A stretch of DNA of 48,997 bases from Clostridia bacterium (GCA_017626145.1 JAGAJK010000017.1:1-48997), one strand, 5' to 3'. Counted from the stretch's first letter, positions 15,816-24,812 are shown. Notes: generated from the letters alone by a model not told the origin. Numbers and translations are program-made.

Positions 15816-17183
15816 ATGAGTTTTATACACGATGATTTTATGCTTACAAATGAAACCGCAAAAAAGCTTTTTCACGAGTATGCTGAAAATTTACCAATAA
15901 TTGATTATCATTGCCACTTAAATCCACAGGCAATTTACGATAATAAGAATTTCAGAAATGCATTTGACTTGTTTTTAAGCGGCGACCACTACAAGTGGAG
16001 ACAGATGCGTTCAAACGGAACAGATGAAAGACTTATAACAGGTGACGGTGATGAATTTGAAAAGTGGATGGAATTTGCAAAAGCAATGCCATATTTAATC
16101 GGCAATCCGCTTTACCATTGGACACACCTTGAATTAAAGAGATATTTCGGAATTGATGAAGTATTATCTCCGGATACCGCTAAAGCAATATGGGATAAAT
16201 GTAACGAGCTTCTTGCAAAAGAAGAATTCAAGCCAAGAGAGCTTATTAAACGTTCAAAGGTTGAAACAATCTGTACAACAGATGACCCCGCAGACGATCT
16301 TAAGTATCACAAATTACTTGCGGAAGAAGGCTTTGAAACAAAGGTTCTTCCTACCTTCAGACCTGACAAGGCAGTTGAAATTTTAAATGACGGCTGGAAA
16401 GAATATATCGAAAAAACAGGTGCAAAAACCTTTGATGAATTACTTTCTTTCCTTACCGACAGAATTAACTATTTCCACGAAGCCGGTTGCAGAATTTCAG
16501 ACCACGGTCTTAACTACGTTCCTTATGAAGAGGGCGATGCAGCGTCAATATTTGAAAAGAAATTAAAGGGAGAAAAGATTTCTCAGCAGGAAGCAGATGC
16601 TTATAAGACAGCGGTAATCAAGCATTGCGGTGAAAATTATGCCCGTCTTGGCTGGGCAATGCAGCTACATATTGGTGCTGTAAGAAACAACAATACATTA
16701 ATGTTCAACAAGCTTGGTCCAGATACCGGCTTTGACTCAATTAACGATTTATGTATTGCAGAACGTCTTGCAAAGTTCCTTGACTGTCTTGAAGTTAACG
16801 ACAAGTTGCCAAAGACTATTCTTTACACATTAAATCCTAAGGACAATTACGTTTTAGGCACAATGCTTGGTAATTTCCAGAAAGCTCCTACCCCATCTAA
16901 AATCCAGTTCGGTTCAGGCTGGTGGTTTAACGACCAGCGTGACGGTATGGTAAATCAGATGTGCTCACTCGCAAATTTGGGTATGCTTGGTCGCTTTGTC
17001 GGTATGCTTACCGATTCAAGAAGCTTTGTTTCTTATCCAAGACACGAATACTTCAGAAGAATTATGTGTAATCTTATAGGAACATGGGTTGAAAACGGTG
17101 AATATCCTGACGATGAAAAGTCATTAAAGACAATTGTTGAAGGTATTTCATATTACAATGCAAAGGAATATTTTAAATTCTAA
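15816..17183 (+). CDS. uxaC: Glucuronate/uronate isomerase
   Basis: 455 residues, amidohydrolase-fold uronate isomerase converting D-glucuronate to D-fructuronate (and galacturonate to tagaturonate). Motifs include IDYHCHLNPQ with the metal-type His pair near residue 33, WRQMRSNG, CTTDDPADDL, LHIGAVRNNN and GSGWWFNDQRDGM near the C-terminus. AAAGGAG lies 6-7 nt before the ATG. With uxuA and uxuB it completes the path glucuronate - fructuronate - mannonate - KDG; kdgK and kdgA are not in the window. Confidence 0.97.
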   Translation: MSFIHDDFMLTNETAKKLFHEYAENLPIIDYHCHLNPQAIYDNKNFRNAFDLFLSGDHYKWRQMRSNGTDERLITGDGDEFEKWMEFAKAMPYLIGNPLYHWTHLELKRYFGIDEVLSPDTAKAIWDKCNELLAKEEFKPRELIKRSKVETICTTDDPADDLKYHKLLAEEGFETKVLPTFRPDKAVEILNDGWKEYIEKTGAKTFDELLSFLTDRINYFHEAGCRISDHGLNYVPYEEGDAASIFEKKLKGEKISQQEADAYKTAVIKHCGENYARLGWAMQLHIGAVRNNNTLMFNKLGPDTGFDSINDLCIAERLAKFLDCLEVNDKLPKTILYTLNPKDNYVLGTMLGNFQKAPTPSKIQFGSGWWFNDQRDGMVNQMCSLANLGMLGRFVGMLTDSRSFVSYPRHEYFRRIMCNLIGTWVENGEYPDDEKSLKTIVEGISYYNAKEYFKF

Positions 17184-17185
17184 AT

Positions 17186-17770
17186 ATGAAAATAAACATT
17201 ATTTCAGAGTTTAAGAAAAAATCAAAAGCTTTTAAAATCACTGCCGCAGTTGCGGCAGTGGTTATTGTTGTTCTGGGAATAATTATTTATATGCTTAACC
17301 CAAATATTCCTGCAGAAAGTATTTCTTTTGAGGACAGTAAAATTTACCTTCAGAAGGATATGACATACACTTTAAAGACTAATCTTAAGCCTTACAACAC
17401 AACTGAAAGTAATCTGATTTACCGCATTTCGGACCCGGATGTAATTTCCTTGAACGGTAATAAAGTAACGGCTTTAAGACGCGGCACAGCAGAAATTTAC
17501 TGCTACGATAAAAAGAGTAAGGTAAAAAGCAATGTAATAAGTTTTGAGGTTGTCAAAAGCATAGAAAAGCTTGTTCCTCAAACACCTTCGGAAAACGAAG
17601 AAGTGTATATCGCCGACGGTGACAAACCTGCCATCTACGTATACTACACCACCCATGGTGAGAAATATCATAAAAAGGATTGTTCTTTTTTGGGTGAAAA
17701 TCCTGTAAAAGGTATACTTAATAATGTAAAAGAAAGCGGTCTTACGCCCTGCTCAAGGTGTAATCCTTGA
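17186..17770 (+). CDS. Membrane-anchored protein with Ig-like domain and C-terminal Cys motif
   Basis: 194 residues. One membrane anchor (about 17-37) is followed by a BIG2-like Ig domain (about 42-125; note RISDPDVISLNGNKVTALRRGTA as two shorter matches, DPDVISLNGN and ALRRGTAEI). The C-terminus, about 152-194, has H-x-x-x-C-x-x-L and G-L-x-P-C-x-x-C, a pattern seen in Ada-like zinc-binding tails of surface proteins. It starts two bases after the uxaC stop, so it belongs to the uxu transcript, but no link to uronate metabolism is known. Its role is unknown. Confidence 0.6.
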   Translation: MKINIISEFKKKSKAFKITAAVAAVVIVVLGIIIYMLNPNIPAESISFEDSKIYLQKDMTYTLKTNLKPYNTTESNLIYRISDPDVISLNGNKVTALRRGTAEIYCYDKKSKVKSNVISFEVVKSIEKLVPQTPSENEEVYIADGDKPAIYVYYTTHGEKYHKKDCSFLGENPVKGILNNVKESGLTPCSRCNP

Positions 17771-17795
17771 CATAATTTTTAGTTTATGCTACACT
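17767..17795 (+). promoter_or_regulatory. Promoter for the DUF1836 gene
   Basis: TTGACA (17767-17772), overlapping the stop codon of the preceding gene, then a 17-bp spacer and TACACT (17790-17795). It gives a second transcript starting about 15 bp before the DUF1836 ATG. Confidence 0.6.
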
Positions 17796-17813
17796 AAATA
17801 AGGTGATAATTCA

Positions 17814-18311
17814 ATGAATACTAAGTACGATGAAATACTAAAATTCAAATGTCCGAGATGGAATGAGCTTCCTGAAATTGAGCTTTATATGGATCAGGTG
17901 GTAAATCTGCTTGATAAAAAGCTTTGCATTCTTGCTGATGATCCTGAAAAAACAGTTACTTCAACAATGATTAACAACTACGTTAAGCAGAAAATCATAA
18001 CACCACCTCAAAAGAAAAAATATGACAGAAAGCATGTTGCTTATCTTTTTATAATTCTGCTTCTTAAAAAAGCTTTTTCGGTTTCTGAAATTTCTGCTTT
18101 TTTGGAGCACCTTAACAAAAACGAAAATACCGGTGAGGTTTTTGACAACTTCTGTGAGCAGATTGAATATTGTATTGCGATGCTGTTTGGCAATCTTGAA
18201 GCAATGCCTCAGTCAAACGGTGATGATAAAATTACCGAAACGGTAGCTTTTGCTTTTGCATGCAAGCTATACGCACAAATACTTTTAAAGAAGGACGATA
18301 ATGATGAATGA
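17814..18311 (+). CDS. DUF1836 family protein, putative MerR-like HTH
   Basis: 165 residues of the DUF1836 family, common in Firmicutes. It has an N-terminal CPRWNELPEIELYMDQVV, TSTMINNYVKQKIITPPQKK (a winged-helix-like 'TxxMINNYVK' segment) and KKYDRKHVAYLFIILLLKK. The family resembles a MerR-type DNA-binding domain without the usual effector region, so a regulatory role is likely, but its targets are unknown. It overlaps the next gene by 11 bp, suggesting coupling. Confidence 0.8.
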   Translation: MNTKYDEILKFKCPRWNELPEIELYMDQVVNLLDKKLCILADDPEKTVTSTMINNYVKQKIITPPQKKKYDRKHVAYLFIILLLKKAFSVSEISAFLEHLNKNENTGEVFDNFCEQIEYCIAMLFGNLEAMPQSNGDDKITETVAFAFACKLYAQILLKKDDNDE

Positions 18312-18852
18312 TATTATAAAACAGGCAGAAACTGCCGCTGAAGAATTAATCGAAAAGGCAGGGCTTTCACAAGGCGAGTTGGTAGTTGTTGGTTGCTCCT
18401 CGAGCGAAATCTGCGGAGATAAAATAGGTTCAAACTCAAGTGTTGAAACAGCAAATGCAGTTTTTGGTTCAATTTACAAGGTTTTAAAAAATCACGGCAT
18501 TTTTCTCGCGGCACAATGCTGTGAACATCTGAACCGTGCTATAATTGTTGAAAAGGAATATGCAGCTTCACATAATCTTGAAATTGTTAATGTTGTCCCT
18601 CAGCCTAAAGCCGGCGGTTCATTTGCAACTGCTGCTTACAGTAATTTTGATGCTCCTGTTGCAGTCGAAGAAATAAAGGCTGATGCAGGAATGGATATCG
18701 GTGATACCCTGATAGGAATGCATTTAAAAAAGGTTGCTGTTCCTTTAAGAATTTCAGTTAAAAAAATTGGTTGTGCAAACCTTGTTTGTGCAAGAACGAG
18801 ACCGAAATTTATCGGTGGAATAAGAGCCAATTACAATGAAGATTTAATGTAA
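18301..18852 (+). CDS. TIGR01440/UPF0340 family protein (YwlG-like)
   Basis: 183 residues, the whole length of the DUF436/UPF0340 family. Recognisable stretches are VVVGCSSSEICGDKIG, LAAQCCEHLNRAIIVE (Cys-Cys-Glu-His-x-Asn-Arg-Ala, strongly conserved) and GGSFATAAY. The C-terminus holds RPKFIGGIRANY. The biochemical function is not established. There are two possible starts (18301 and 18304) inside the end of the DUF1836 gene. A hairpin terminator follows about 110 bp downstream. Confidence 0.88.
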   Translation: MMNDIIKQAETAAEELIEKAGLSQGELVVVGCSSSEICGDKIGSNSSVETANAVFGSIYKVLKNHGIFLAAQCCEHLNRAIIVEKEYAASHNLEIVNVVPQPKAGGSFATAAYSNFDAPVAVEEIKADAGMDIGDTLIGMHLKKVAVPLRISVKKIGCANLVCARTRPKFIGGIRANYNEDLM

Positions 18853-18868
18853 ACTATAAAGGGACTGT

Positions 18869-19083
18869 AAAAAAAGTCAAGAACCGCAAAAAGGCTAAAA
18901 TAAAAGAAAAATCAATATTGTAAAAACTATAAAATTCTAAATTTTATATATTACTTGTGGAAAAACATCGTCTTGCGATGTTTTTTCTATTTAATAAGCC
19001 TTTTTGCTACGAACGAACTTCGCCTAACTCGACGTACCCTCGTACGCCTTCGGGCTTAGTTCGTCCGTTCTTGAACATTTTTT
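18869..19083. repeat. Nested inverted-repeat element between convergent genes
   Basis: Outer arms at 18869-18884 (poly-A then GTCAAGAAC) and 19067-19083 (GTTCTTGAAC then poly-T) are inverted copies. Inner arms GCAAAAAGGCT (18886-18896) and AGCCTTTTTGC (18997-19007) are perfect. A terminator stem sits between them, and GC-rich hairpins (for example CGTAC-cctc-GTACG at 19033-19046) fill the right half. GGACTGT occurs just outside both ends (18862 and 19103 regions). It looks like a small non-autonomous mobile element or its remains. Confidence 0.55.
18961..18986. terminator. Bidirectional terminator
   Basis: AAAAACATCG pairs with CGATGTTTTTT around TCTTG, with T-runs on both strands. It can serve the UPF0340 gene from the left and the surface-type gene from the right. 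Confidence 0.8.
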
Positions 19084-19084
19084 C

Positions 19085-20629
19085 CTATTCCCTAAAAAAG
19101 GACTGTGAAATTGTAAATTTATGACAAAGAGGCTGCATATTCTCATCCCACAAAAATGCCGAATCATATTCTGTAAAGGCAAGCTTTTCAGAGCTGCCTG
19201 CAGTTATATTCTTAATAGTGGTTACTGATGATGTGCCATCAGGATTTAATGTCTTGATGTATAAAATACTGTCTTTGTCAGCCGTTACGGTTATTTCACC
19301 ATTTTCATATGTTATTTTTCCGGAAGGTGAAACAACTTCTTCATTACTTCCCGAAAGAACAAAGGTTGAAAATTTGTCAACCTCAAAGGTAACTGTATCC
19401 GGATTATCGTCAAGGTCTGTAAGCTCTGTTACTTCACCCTTGTGAACGTGAATGAAAGAATACTTATCATATCCCTTATATTCTTCAGGAATAGTAACAG
19501 TAATTCGCACCTTTCCCGTAGTATCGGTGTTTTTTGCTATACTTTCAATTCTGTATTCTTTACCGTCTGCTTTTTTAGTCAGTGTAATATCGTAATACTG
19601 AATTAAATTCCTGTCCCCTGCCATTTCTTCAATTGAATGCTGAATATAATCGTCGCTGTTTTTTATACCTGTTTCACTTTTCTGATAGGCATCGCTTTTT
19701 TGGATATCAAGTACGAAATCTACCTTTGTCTCATTTTCGATTTCTTCTCCCGATACAGCAAATCCACCATTTTCAACCTCAACATTTTCGTCATTTACAA
19801 TATACCCAACATCAGCTGTCCATTCAACAAACTTGTTAAGGGTTTCGGTATACTCTTTTGAAAACTGCTTCTTTTCTTTATGTGATAAGCTATCATAAAA
19901 TTCTTTTTCTTCTCTTATTCTGCCCTTTATAAGAAGTGCTTTTTCTTTATTGGTACAATCCCCAATATCCGACTTCCACTTCTCTTCACGGTCTGCAAAA
20001 CGCTGCTCTTTATGTACGGTAATATTTAAAGTGCCGTAAGCTTTGCCGTTTATTATTGTAATAACACAAAAACCGGAGCCATTTGAATCTGTTGTTGCAG
20101 TTATAAAATACAATCCGTCATTAAGTTTCTTAAACGTATATTTTCCGTTATTTCCTACTCTCTGACTGTCAATTTCTCTTCCTGATGCATCTGTTAATAC
20201 GACATTGCAATTCTGCGGTTCTCCGTGAGCGGTTACTTTTCCCGAAATATTCGTCCTGCTTTGCGTGCTTTCGTGAAGTATTATCGTACCAATTTCGTAA
20301 GTATCCGGATGCTCAACAAACACATATGCGTTCCCTGTCAGGTTGTAAGGTCTGTCGTAGCCGTGATCTGAATCAAACCTTATTTCGCTCGTTTGTCCGA
20401 TAATAAAATATTCACCAGGATTTAAATTATCAAATACAAAACTACCGTCAGCATCACTTTTTTTCGTATCAATCAGTATGCCGTCAGAATTATATAAAGA
20501 AATATCTGCCCATTTACACGGATATGTTTCATTGTTTCCGGCTTCGATGACAGCTTTACCGGAAATGCCTGCCGAAACATTACCAAGCTCAAATATTAAA
20601 TCTGTTATATGAAAACTTTTTTTAACCAT
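19085..20629 (-). CDS. Multi-domain beta-sandwich protein (CarboxypepD_reg/SdrD_B-like)
   Basis: 514 residues. Two Cna-B/carboxypeptidase-regulatory-like domains (about 15-110: SDADGSFVFDNLNPGEYFI; about 125-205: GNNGKYTFKKLNDGLYFIT) are followed by a charged helical linker (about 215-265). A larger beta-rich region has KFSTFVLSGSNEE near residue 430, a phrase typical of C-terminal repeats in clostridial surface proteins. There is no signal peptide, no LPxTG and no SLH domain, which is odd for such domains. The gene may be a truncated surface protein or be expressed with another anchor. The stop lies at the edge of the inverted-repeat element at 18869-19083. GGGAAG precedes the ATG. Confidence 0.6.
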   Translation of the reverse strand: MVKKSFHITDLIFELGNVSAGISGKAVIEAGNNETYPCKWADISLYNSDGILIDTKKSDADGSFVFDNLNPGEYFIIGQTSEIRFDSDHGYDRPYNLTGNAYVFVEHPDTYEIGTIILHESTQSRTNISGKVTAHGEPQNCNVVLTDASGREIDSQRVGNNGKYTFKKLNDGLYFITATTDSNGSGFCVITIINGKAYGTLNITVHKEQRFADREEKWKSDIGDCTNKEKALLIKGRIREEKEFYDSLSHKEKKQFSKEYTETLNKFVEWTADVGYIVNDENVEVENGGFAVSGEEIENETKVDFVLDIQKSDAYQKSETGIKNSDDYIQHSIEEMAGDRNLIQYYDITLTKKADGKEYRIESIAKNTDTTGKVRITVTIPEEYKGYDKYSFIHVHKGEVTELTDLDDNPDTVTFEVDKFSTFVLSGSNEEVVSPSGKITYENGEITVTADKDSILYIKTLNPDGTSSVTTIKNITAGSSEKLAFTEYDSAFLWDENMQPLCHKFTISQSFFRE

Positions 20630-20716
20630 TATTTTCTTCCCACGTCATTTATCTTTAATTTAATTCACATACAAAACAATATTATTTTACCACAAAAATT
20701 TTTTTATGGCAAGAGT

Positions 20717-20744
20717 GGAGGCTATGCTCTACAGCATAGCCTCC
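20717..20744 (-). terminator. Hairpin enclosing the stop codon of the MBL gene
   Basis: A 12-bp perfect stem GGAGGCTATGCT / AGCATAGCCTCC with loop CTAC. The stop codon of the metallo-hydrolase (20729-20731) lies in the loop, so the last four codons form one arm. The U-tract is displaced by about 10 bases on the minus strand. Confidence 0.6.
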
Positions 20745-21532
20745 TGATTAAGAACATTTTGGTAATTATTTATAACACCCGTCAGAAAATTCTTCCAGGC
20801 GGTGTTATCGATAAATGGGTTGAAATCTTCGGTTATCTGCAGACTCTTACCTACAGTATCGTTGTTTTCAACGTGATTTCCAAGCAGAATATCTACCTTT
20901 TCATCAATAAAAGTATTAATTGCAGGGACAAATTTTTCCCTTGTTTCGGTACCAAGACCGTAACGATCAAGAAATTCTTTCTTCATTGAATTCATACCTA
21001 CCCCACCGTGCATTGCAGCTCTGTATGTGATTTTGCCGTCCGTAACATCAAAGAAAAATGCTTTTGTTCCGGGAGTGTGACCGGGAGCATCCTTGCAAAG
21101 AATTTCAGTATTGCCAAGCTTTATTATATCGTTATTTGAAATTAAAACATCAGGTTCAAACGCTTCGTGGTACTCAAGTCCCAGTTCCTTTGCCCAGGTT
21201 AAATCATCTGTTCCGTTTGCATAGGTTACGTCCTCCTTGCCTATAAAGGTCGTAGCACCCGTAAGCTCCTTTAAAGCTTTAGCCGCTCCCAAGTGGTCAT
21301 AGTGACCGTGTGTATTAATTATATACTTTATATCCTTGATTTTAAAGCCAAGCTCACAGATATTGTTTATAACAATATAAAGACTCTGAGGGTAACCTGG
21401 GTCAAGAATTATCAATCCGTCACCTGTATCAATTAAATGAGTTGATGCAGGTGTGGTTCCTACAAAGTAAAGGTTTCCGAAAATTTTAAAGGGTTTTACA
21501 TATCCTTCCCATGGATGAAATAAATTTGCCAT
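20729..21532 (-). CDS. MBL-fold metallo-hydrolase (B3 beta-lactamase-like)
   Basis: 267 residues. Zinc ligands are visible: THGHYDHLGAAK (HxHxDH, about 75-86), GHTPGT (about 149-154) and the late His in LLGNHVENN (about 219-227). Overall order and length resemble class B3 metallo-beta-lactamases and related periplasmic-type MBL hydrolases, but no export signal is present, so a cytosolic hydrolase of unknown substrate is more likely than antibiotic resistance. It lies 13 bp downstream of mutS2, in the same operon. Confidence 0.8.
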   Translation of the reverse strand: MANLFHPWEGYVKPFKIFGNLYFVGTTPASTHLIDTGDGLIILDPGYPQSLYIVINNICELGFKIKDIKYIINTHGHYDHLGAAKALKELTGATTFIGKEDVTYANGTDDLTWAKELGLEYHEAFEPDVLISNNDIIKLGNTEILCKDAPGHTPGTKAFFFDVTDGKITYRAAMHGGVGMNSMKKEFLDRYGLGTETREKFVPAINTFIDEKVDILLGNHVENNDTVGKSLQITEDFNPFIDNTAWKNFLTGVINNYQNVLNQEAML

Positions 21533-21545
21533 AATCTTTTTCTCC

Positions 21546-23915
21546 TTAGTGATTTAATTCTACTACCGTTACGCCTGCATCACCTTCGCCGTAATTACCG
21601 AGACGATAGCTTTTTACATAACGGTGTGATTTCAGTAATGAATGTATTGCCGCTTTAAGTGCACCTGTTCCTTTGCCGTGAACTATACGCACCTGAGAAA
21701 GCGAAGAAATTGCAGCATCGTGAATAAAGCGGTCTGTTTTGTCCACAGCTTCTTCTGCATACAAGCCTCTCAAATCAAGCTCAGGTGAAATTGTACCTGT
21801 CTTATTAAAGCTTCTTGAAACAGTATAGTTTTTAACAGTTTCCTTTGTTTCGTCCTTTTCAGCTTTTCTTAACTTCGAAATATGAACCGTTAGTTTAAAA
21901 ATGCCTGATGAAACTGTTACATTGCCTTTTTTATCAGGCGGTGTCAACACAGTTCCTACTGTATCGGTTTCAGTTATATAAACATATTCTCCCTCTAAAA
22001 GAGTTTCGGGTATATCTCCCGCCTGCTGAGGTGCCTGCGAAATAACCTTTTTTCTTCTTTTCTTGCCTTTTGAATGAAGTTCTTTTCTTAAATCCTCTAA
22101 AGCTTTAACAGCTTCTTTGTCGCTTTGCTCCATACGGATTCTGTTTATATCACTTACTGCTTCATCTGCTTCTTTGGTTGCTTCGTCAATAATTCTCTGT
22201 GCTTCTTCGTGGGCTTTCAGAAGAATTTCTTCCCGAAGCTTGTCAATATCCTGCTTCTCCTTCTCAGCTTCCTGCTTTGCCATATATGCCTGTTTTTCAT
22301 GGATACGTGCTTTATCCTTATCACTTTGAGCACGTCTTCGGTTAGTTTCCATTTCCTCGAGAACGTCCTCAAAACGTATATTGTCGGAAGAAATAAACTT
22401 TTCAGCAGTTGAAATTATTTTATCGGAAAGACCTATTTTTTTCGAAATCGCAAAAGCATTGGATTTTCCGGGCATACCTATTATTAATTTATAAGTAGGT
22501 CTTAACGTTTCAACATCAAATTCGCAGGATGCATTGGAAACATTTTCTGTTGTAAGCGCATATAATTTAAGTTCGCTGTAGTGAGTAGTTGAAACTGTTC
22601 TTATTCCCTTACTCTTAAGCTCGTCAAGGATTGCCGTAGCAAGTGCCGCTCCCTCAACCGGATCAGTTCCTGCCCCAAGCTCGTCAAAGAGAACAAGAGA
22701 GTCTGCTTTAACATTTTTCATTATACCAACTATATTGGTCATATGAGATGAAAAGGTACTTAAATTCTGTTCAATACTCTGCTCATCACCTATATCTGCA
22801 AAAATTTCACCAAATACACAGGCGCTTGAGCCTGCATTTACGGGAATATGCAGTCCACTCTGAACCATCAACGATAACAAACCTATCGTTTTTAACGTTA
22901 CGGTTTTACCGCCCGTATTAGGCCCCGTTATAATCAGAGTTGAAAAATCGTTTCCAAGATTTACATCGATGGGAACAACATTTTTGGAGTCAATCAACGG
23001 ATGTCTTGCTTTCTTGAAATCAAGAGAAAGAGTTTTGTTTAAGACAGGCATAACTGCATCCATTTTAAGTGCAAGCTTACCTTTGGCAAAAGCAAAATCA
23101 AGCTTCAACAAATATTTTGCATTTACAAGCAGACTGTCTTTGTTTTCGCCAATCATAGAAGAAAGACTCTTTAAAATTTCAAATACCTCTTTTTGTTCAT
23201 CGATTTCAAGCTCACGAAGCTTATTATCTGCCTCAACAACAGCCTGAGGTTCAATAAATAACGTTGCGCCTGTTGCAGAGGTATCGTGAACAATACCGTT
23301 TATTTCACCTCTGTATTCTGCTTTAACGGGAACTACATACCTGCCGTTACGGGTTGTTACTATTTGCTCCTGAAGGCATTTTGAATATTTTGCTGAGCTT
23401 ATAAGAGAATTCAAGGTACTTTTTACTCTGTCGTTAAGAACACGGATTTCACGTCTTAACTGAGAAAGCTTAGCAGATGCATTATCCTTTAATTCTTCCT
23501 CATTTAAAATACATCTTTCAATTTCATTTTCAATATGAGTAAATGGCAAAAGTGCAAATACATATTCGGAAATAATGGGGTATTCCTCTATTTCCTCACA
23601 ATATTCTGTATATCTTCTGCACACTCCCAGAAAGGAGGAAATTGCCAGTAATTCTTTTATCTCAAGAACTCCGCCGTCTGCACTTCTTTTAATAAGTGCC
23701 TCCTGACCTGAAAGACCGCAGGCGGGCGGTGATGCATATTTAAGCAAAAGACGTACACATTCATCCGTTTCATTTAAAGCCTCCTGTACTCTTTCATACT
23801 CACAGAAAGGCTTTATTTTTTGAATAAATGCCCTTACGCTTTCACCCGTAGCAAGCTCGGCAAGCATTTGTGTTATTTTATTGTACTCAAGTACGGTTAA
23901 ACATTTCTGATTCAT
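21546..23915 (-). CDS. mutS2: Endonuclease MutS2 / RqcU
   Basis: 789 residues, full-length. The N-terminal clamp/lever region precedes the ATPase with Walker A GPNTGGKTVTLKT (about 333-345) and Walker B LVLFDELGAGTDP. A long coiled coil (about 510-620) is followed by a KOW-like segment and the C-terminal Smr nuclease domain with LDLRGL and HGKGTGALK. MutS2 splits collided ribosomes (RqcU) and suppresses recombination. Its ATG overlaps the stop of the upstream small gene. All expected motifs are intact. Confidence 0.97.
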   Translation of the reverse strand: MNQKCLTVLEYNKITQMLAELATGESVRAFIQKIKPFCEYERVQEALNETDECVRLLLKYASPPACGLSGQEALIKRSADGGVLEIKELLAISSFLGVCRRYTEYCEEIEEYPIISEYVFALLPFTHIENEIERCILNEEELKDNASAKLSQLRREIRVLNDRVKSTLNSLISSAKYSKCLQEQIVTTRNGRYVVPVKAEYRGEINGIVHDTSATGATLFIEPQAVVEADNKLRELEIDEQKEVFEILKSLSSMIGENKDSLLVNAKYLLKLDFAFAKGKLALKMDAVMPVLNKTLSLDFKKARHPLIDSKNVVPIDVNLGNDFSTLIITGPNTGGKTVTLKTIGLLSLMVQSGLHIPVNAGSSACVFGEIFADIGDEQSIEQNLSTFSSHMTNIVGIMKNVKADSLVLFDELGAGTDPVEGAALATAILDELKSKGIRTVSTTHYSELKLYALTTENVSNASCEFDVETLRPTYKLIIGMPGKSNAFAISKKIGLSDKIISTAEKFISSDNIRFEDVLEEMETNRRRAQSDKDKARIHEKQAYMAKQEAEKEKQDIDKLREEILLKAHEEAQRIIDEATKEADEAVSDINRIRMEQSDKEAVKALEDLRKELHSKGKKRRKKVISQAPQQAGDIPETLLEGEYVYITETDTVGTVLTPPDKKGNVTVSSGIFKLTVHISKLRKAEKDETKETVKNYTVSRSFNKTGTISPELDLRGLYAEEAVDKTDRFIHDAAISSLSQVRIVHGKGTGALKAAIHSLLKSHRYVKSYRLGNYGEGDAGVTVVELNH

Positions 23916-24193
23916 TTAATAATACCTCTGAATTCAAGCATATCTGTATAATCTTCACAATAATCTCTTAAATTTTCCTGTGTAATAAGTCCATCTGCAA
24001 GACAGTTTATAAAATCAATTATTCTTTCTTTTTCATAATCGACTTCATTTACACAGTAAAAGCCTTCCTTTTCGGAATCAACCCCAACTCCGTACATTTC
24101 AACTCCCGGGAACTTGCTTGATACAGTAAGAGTTAAGTAATATTCAAGCTTTTCTGAAAAGAGATTTGCATTTCTTATCAATATGCGTTTCAT
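23912..24193 (-). CDS. Small protein upstream of mutS2 (DUF6514-like)
   Basis: 93 residues, alpha/beta, acidic, with EYYLTLTVSSK and YGVGVDSEK, then a C-terminal helical half (DFINCLADGLITQENLRDYC) like DUF6514 proteins of Clostridia. The function is not known. A 4-bp ATGA overlap with mutS2 indicates translational coupling. The start codon follows a GGAGG-type site. Confidence 0.6.
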   Translation of the reverse strand: MKRILIRNANLFSEKLEYYLTLTVSSKFPGVEMYGVGVDSEKEGFYCVNEVDYEKERIIDFINCLADGLITQENLRDYCEDYTDMLEFRGIIK

Positions 24194-24401
24194 TCCGTCT
24201 AACCTCCACAGACAGGATTATATACGCATATTTGAAAATTAAAAACCGGCATACACCTTCATTTACAGTTATTTCAAAGATTTATGTAATCGGTTTTATA
24301 ATAAAATAACGATTTTTTCGTTCGTTTTCTTTAAATTTCTTCATTTTTCTTTCGCAAGCTTTGTAATTTTACTATACGATTCCTTTGTTTATAAGGGTTT
24401 T

Positions 24402-24438
24402 AAAACTCCAAGCTTCAGAAAATACGACTTGGAGTTTT
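24402..24438 (-). terminator. Terminator downstream of rnpB
   Basis: AAAACTCCAAG (24402-24412) pairs with CTTGGAGTTTT (24428-24438). It lies about 30 bp beyond the 3' end of RNase P RNA and can act on both strands. The rest of 24194-24470 is AT-rich without a gene. Confidence 0.7.
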
Positions 24439-24470
24439 TTGATATTTTTTGTAAATTTATTAATAAAATT

Positions 24471-24811
24471 GAGCAGGTCTGTAAGCCGGGTTCTGTATTT
24501 GACAATCATCTATCTAGACCGAATATCTCTAAACGGTTCAAGCCACCTACCCAGGAGCGTCGGGCCAACGTATTCTCCTAATGCGGTGTTGCTCCGGATG
24601 GGGTTTACACGAAAGGAGTGATTACCCACTCCCCAGTGAGCTCTTACCTCACTATTCCACCCTTACCGCAAAAATGCGGCGGTTTATTTTCTGTTGCACT
24701 TTCCTTAGAGTCGCCTCCACCGGGTAACTATCCGGCATCCTGCCCTATGGAGCCCGGACTTTCCTCACGCACATCCTTTCGGATTTGTGCCCGCGATTGT
24801 CTGGCCTGCTC
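24471..24811 (-). ncRNA. rnpB: RNase P RNA, class A
   Basis: About 341 nt. Read on the minus strand, the 5' end GAGCAGGCCAGACA pairs with the 3' end AGACCTGCTC (P1). The conserved core is present: GAGGAAAGTCCGGGCTCC, the GGATGCCGGATAGTTACC region, GGTAAGGGTGGAA and ACAGAACCCGGCTTA near the 3' end. It is the catalytic subunit that trims tRNA 5' ends. Its promoter lies in the end of the upstream Nif3-like gene. Confidence 0.97.
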
Positions 24812-24812
24812 A

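Noticed and set aside
20729-21532. Antibiotic-resistance metallo-beta-lactamase
   Set aside because: The zinc motifs fit, but there is no export signal and the gene sits in a mutS2 housekeeping operon; a generic hydrolase is more likely.
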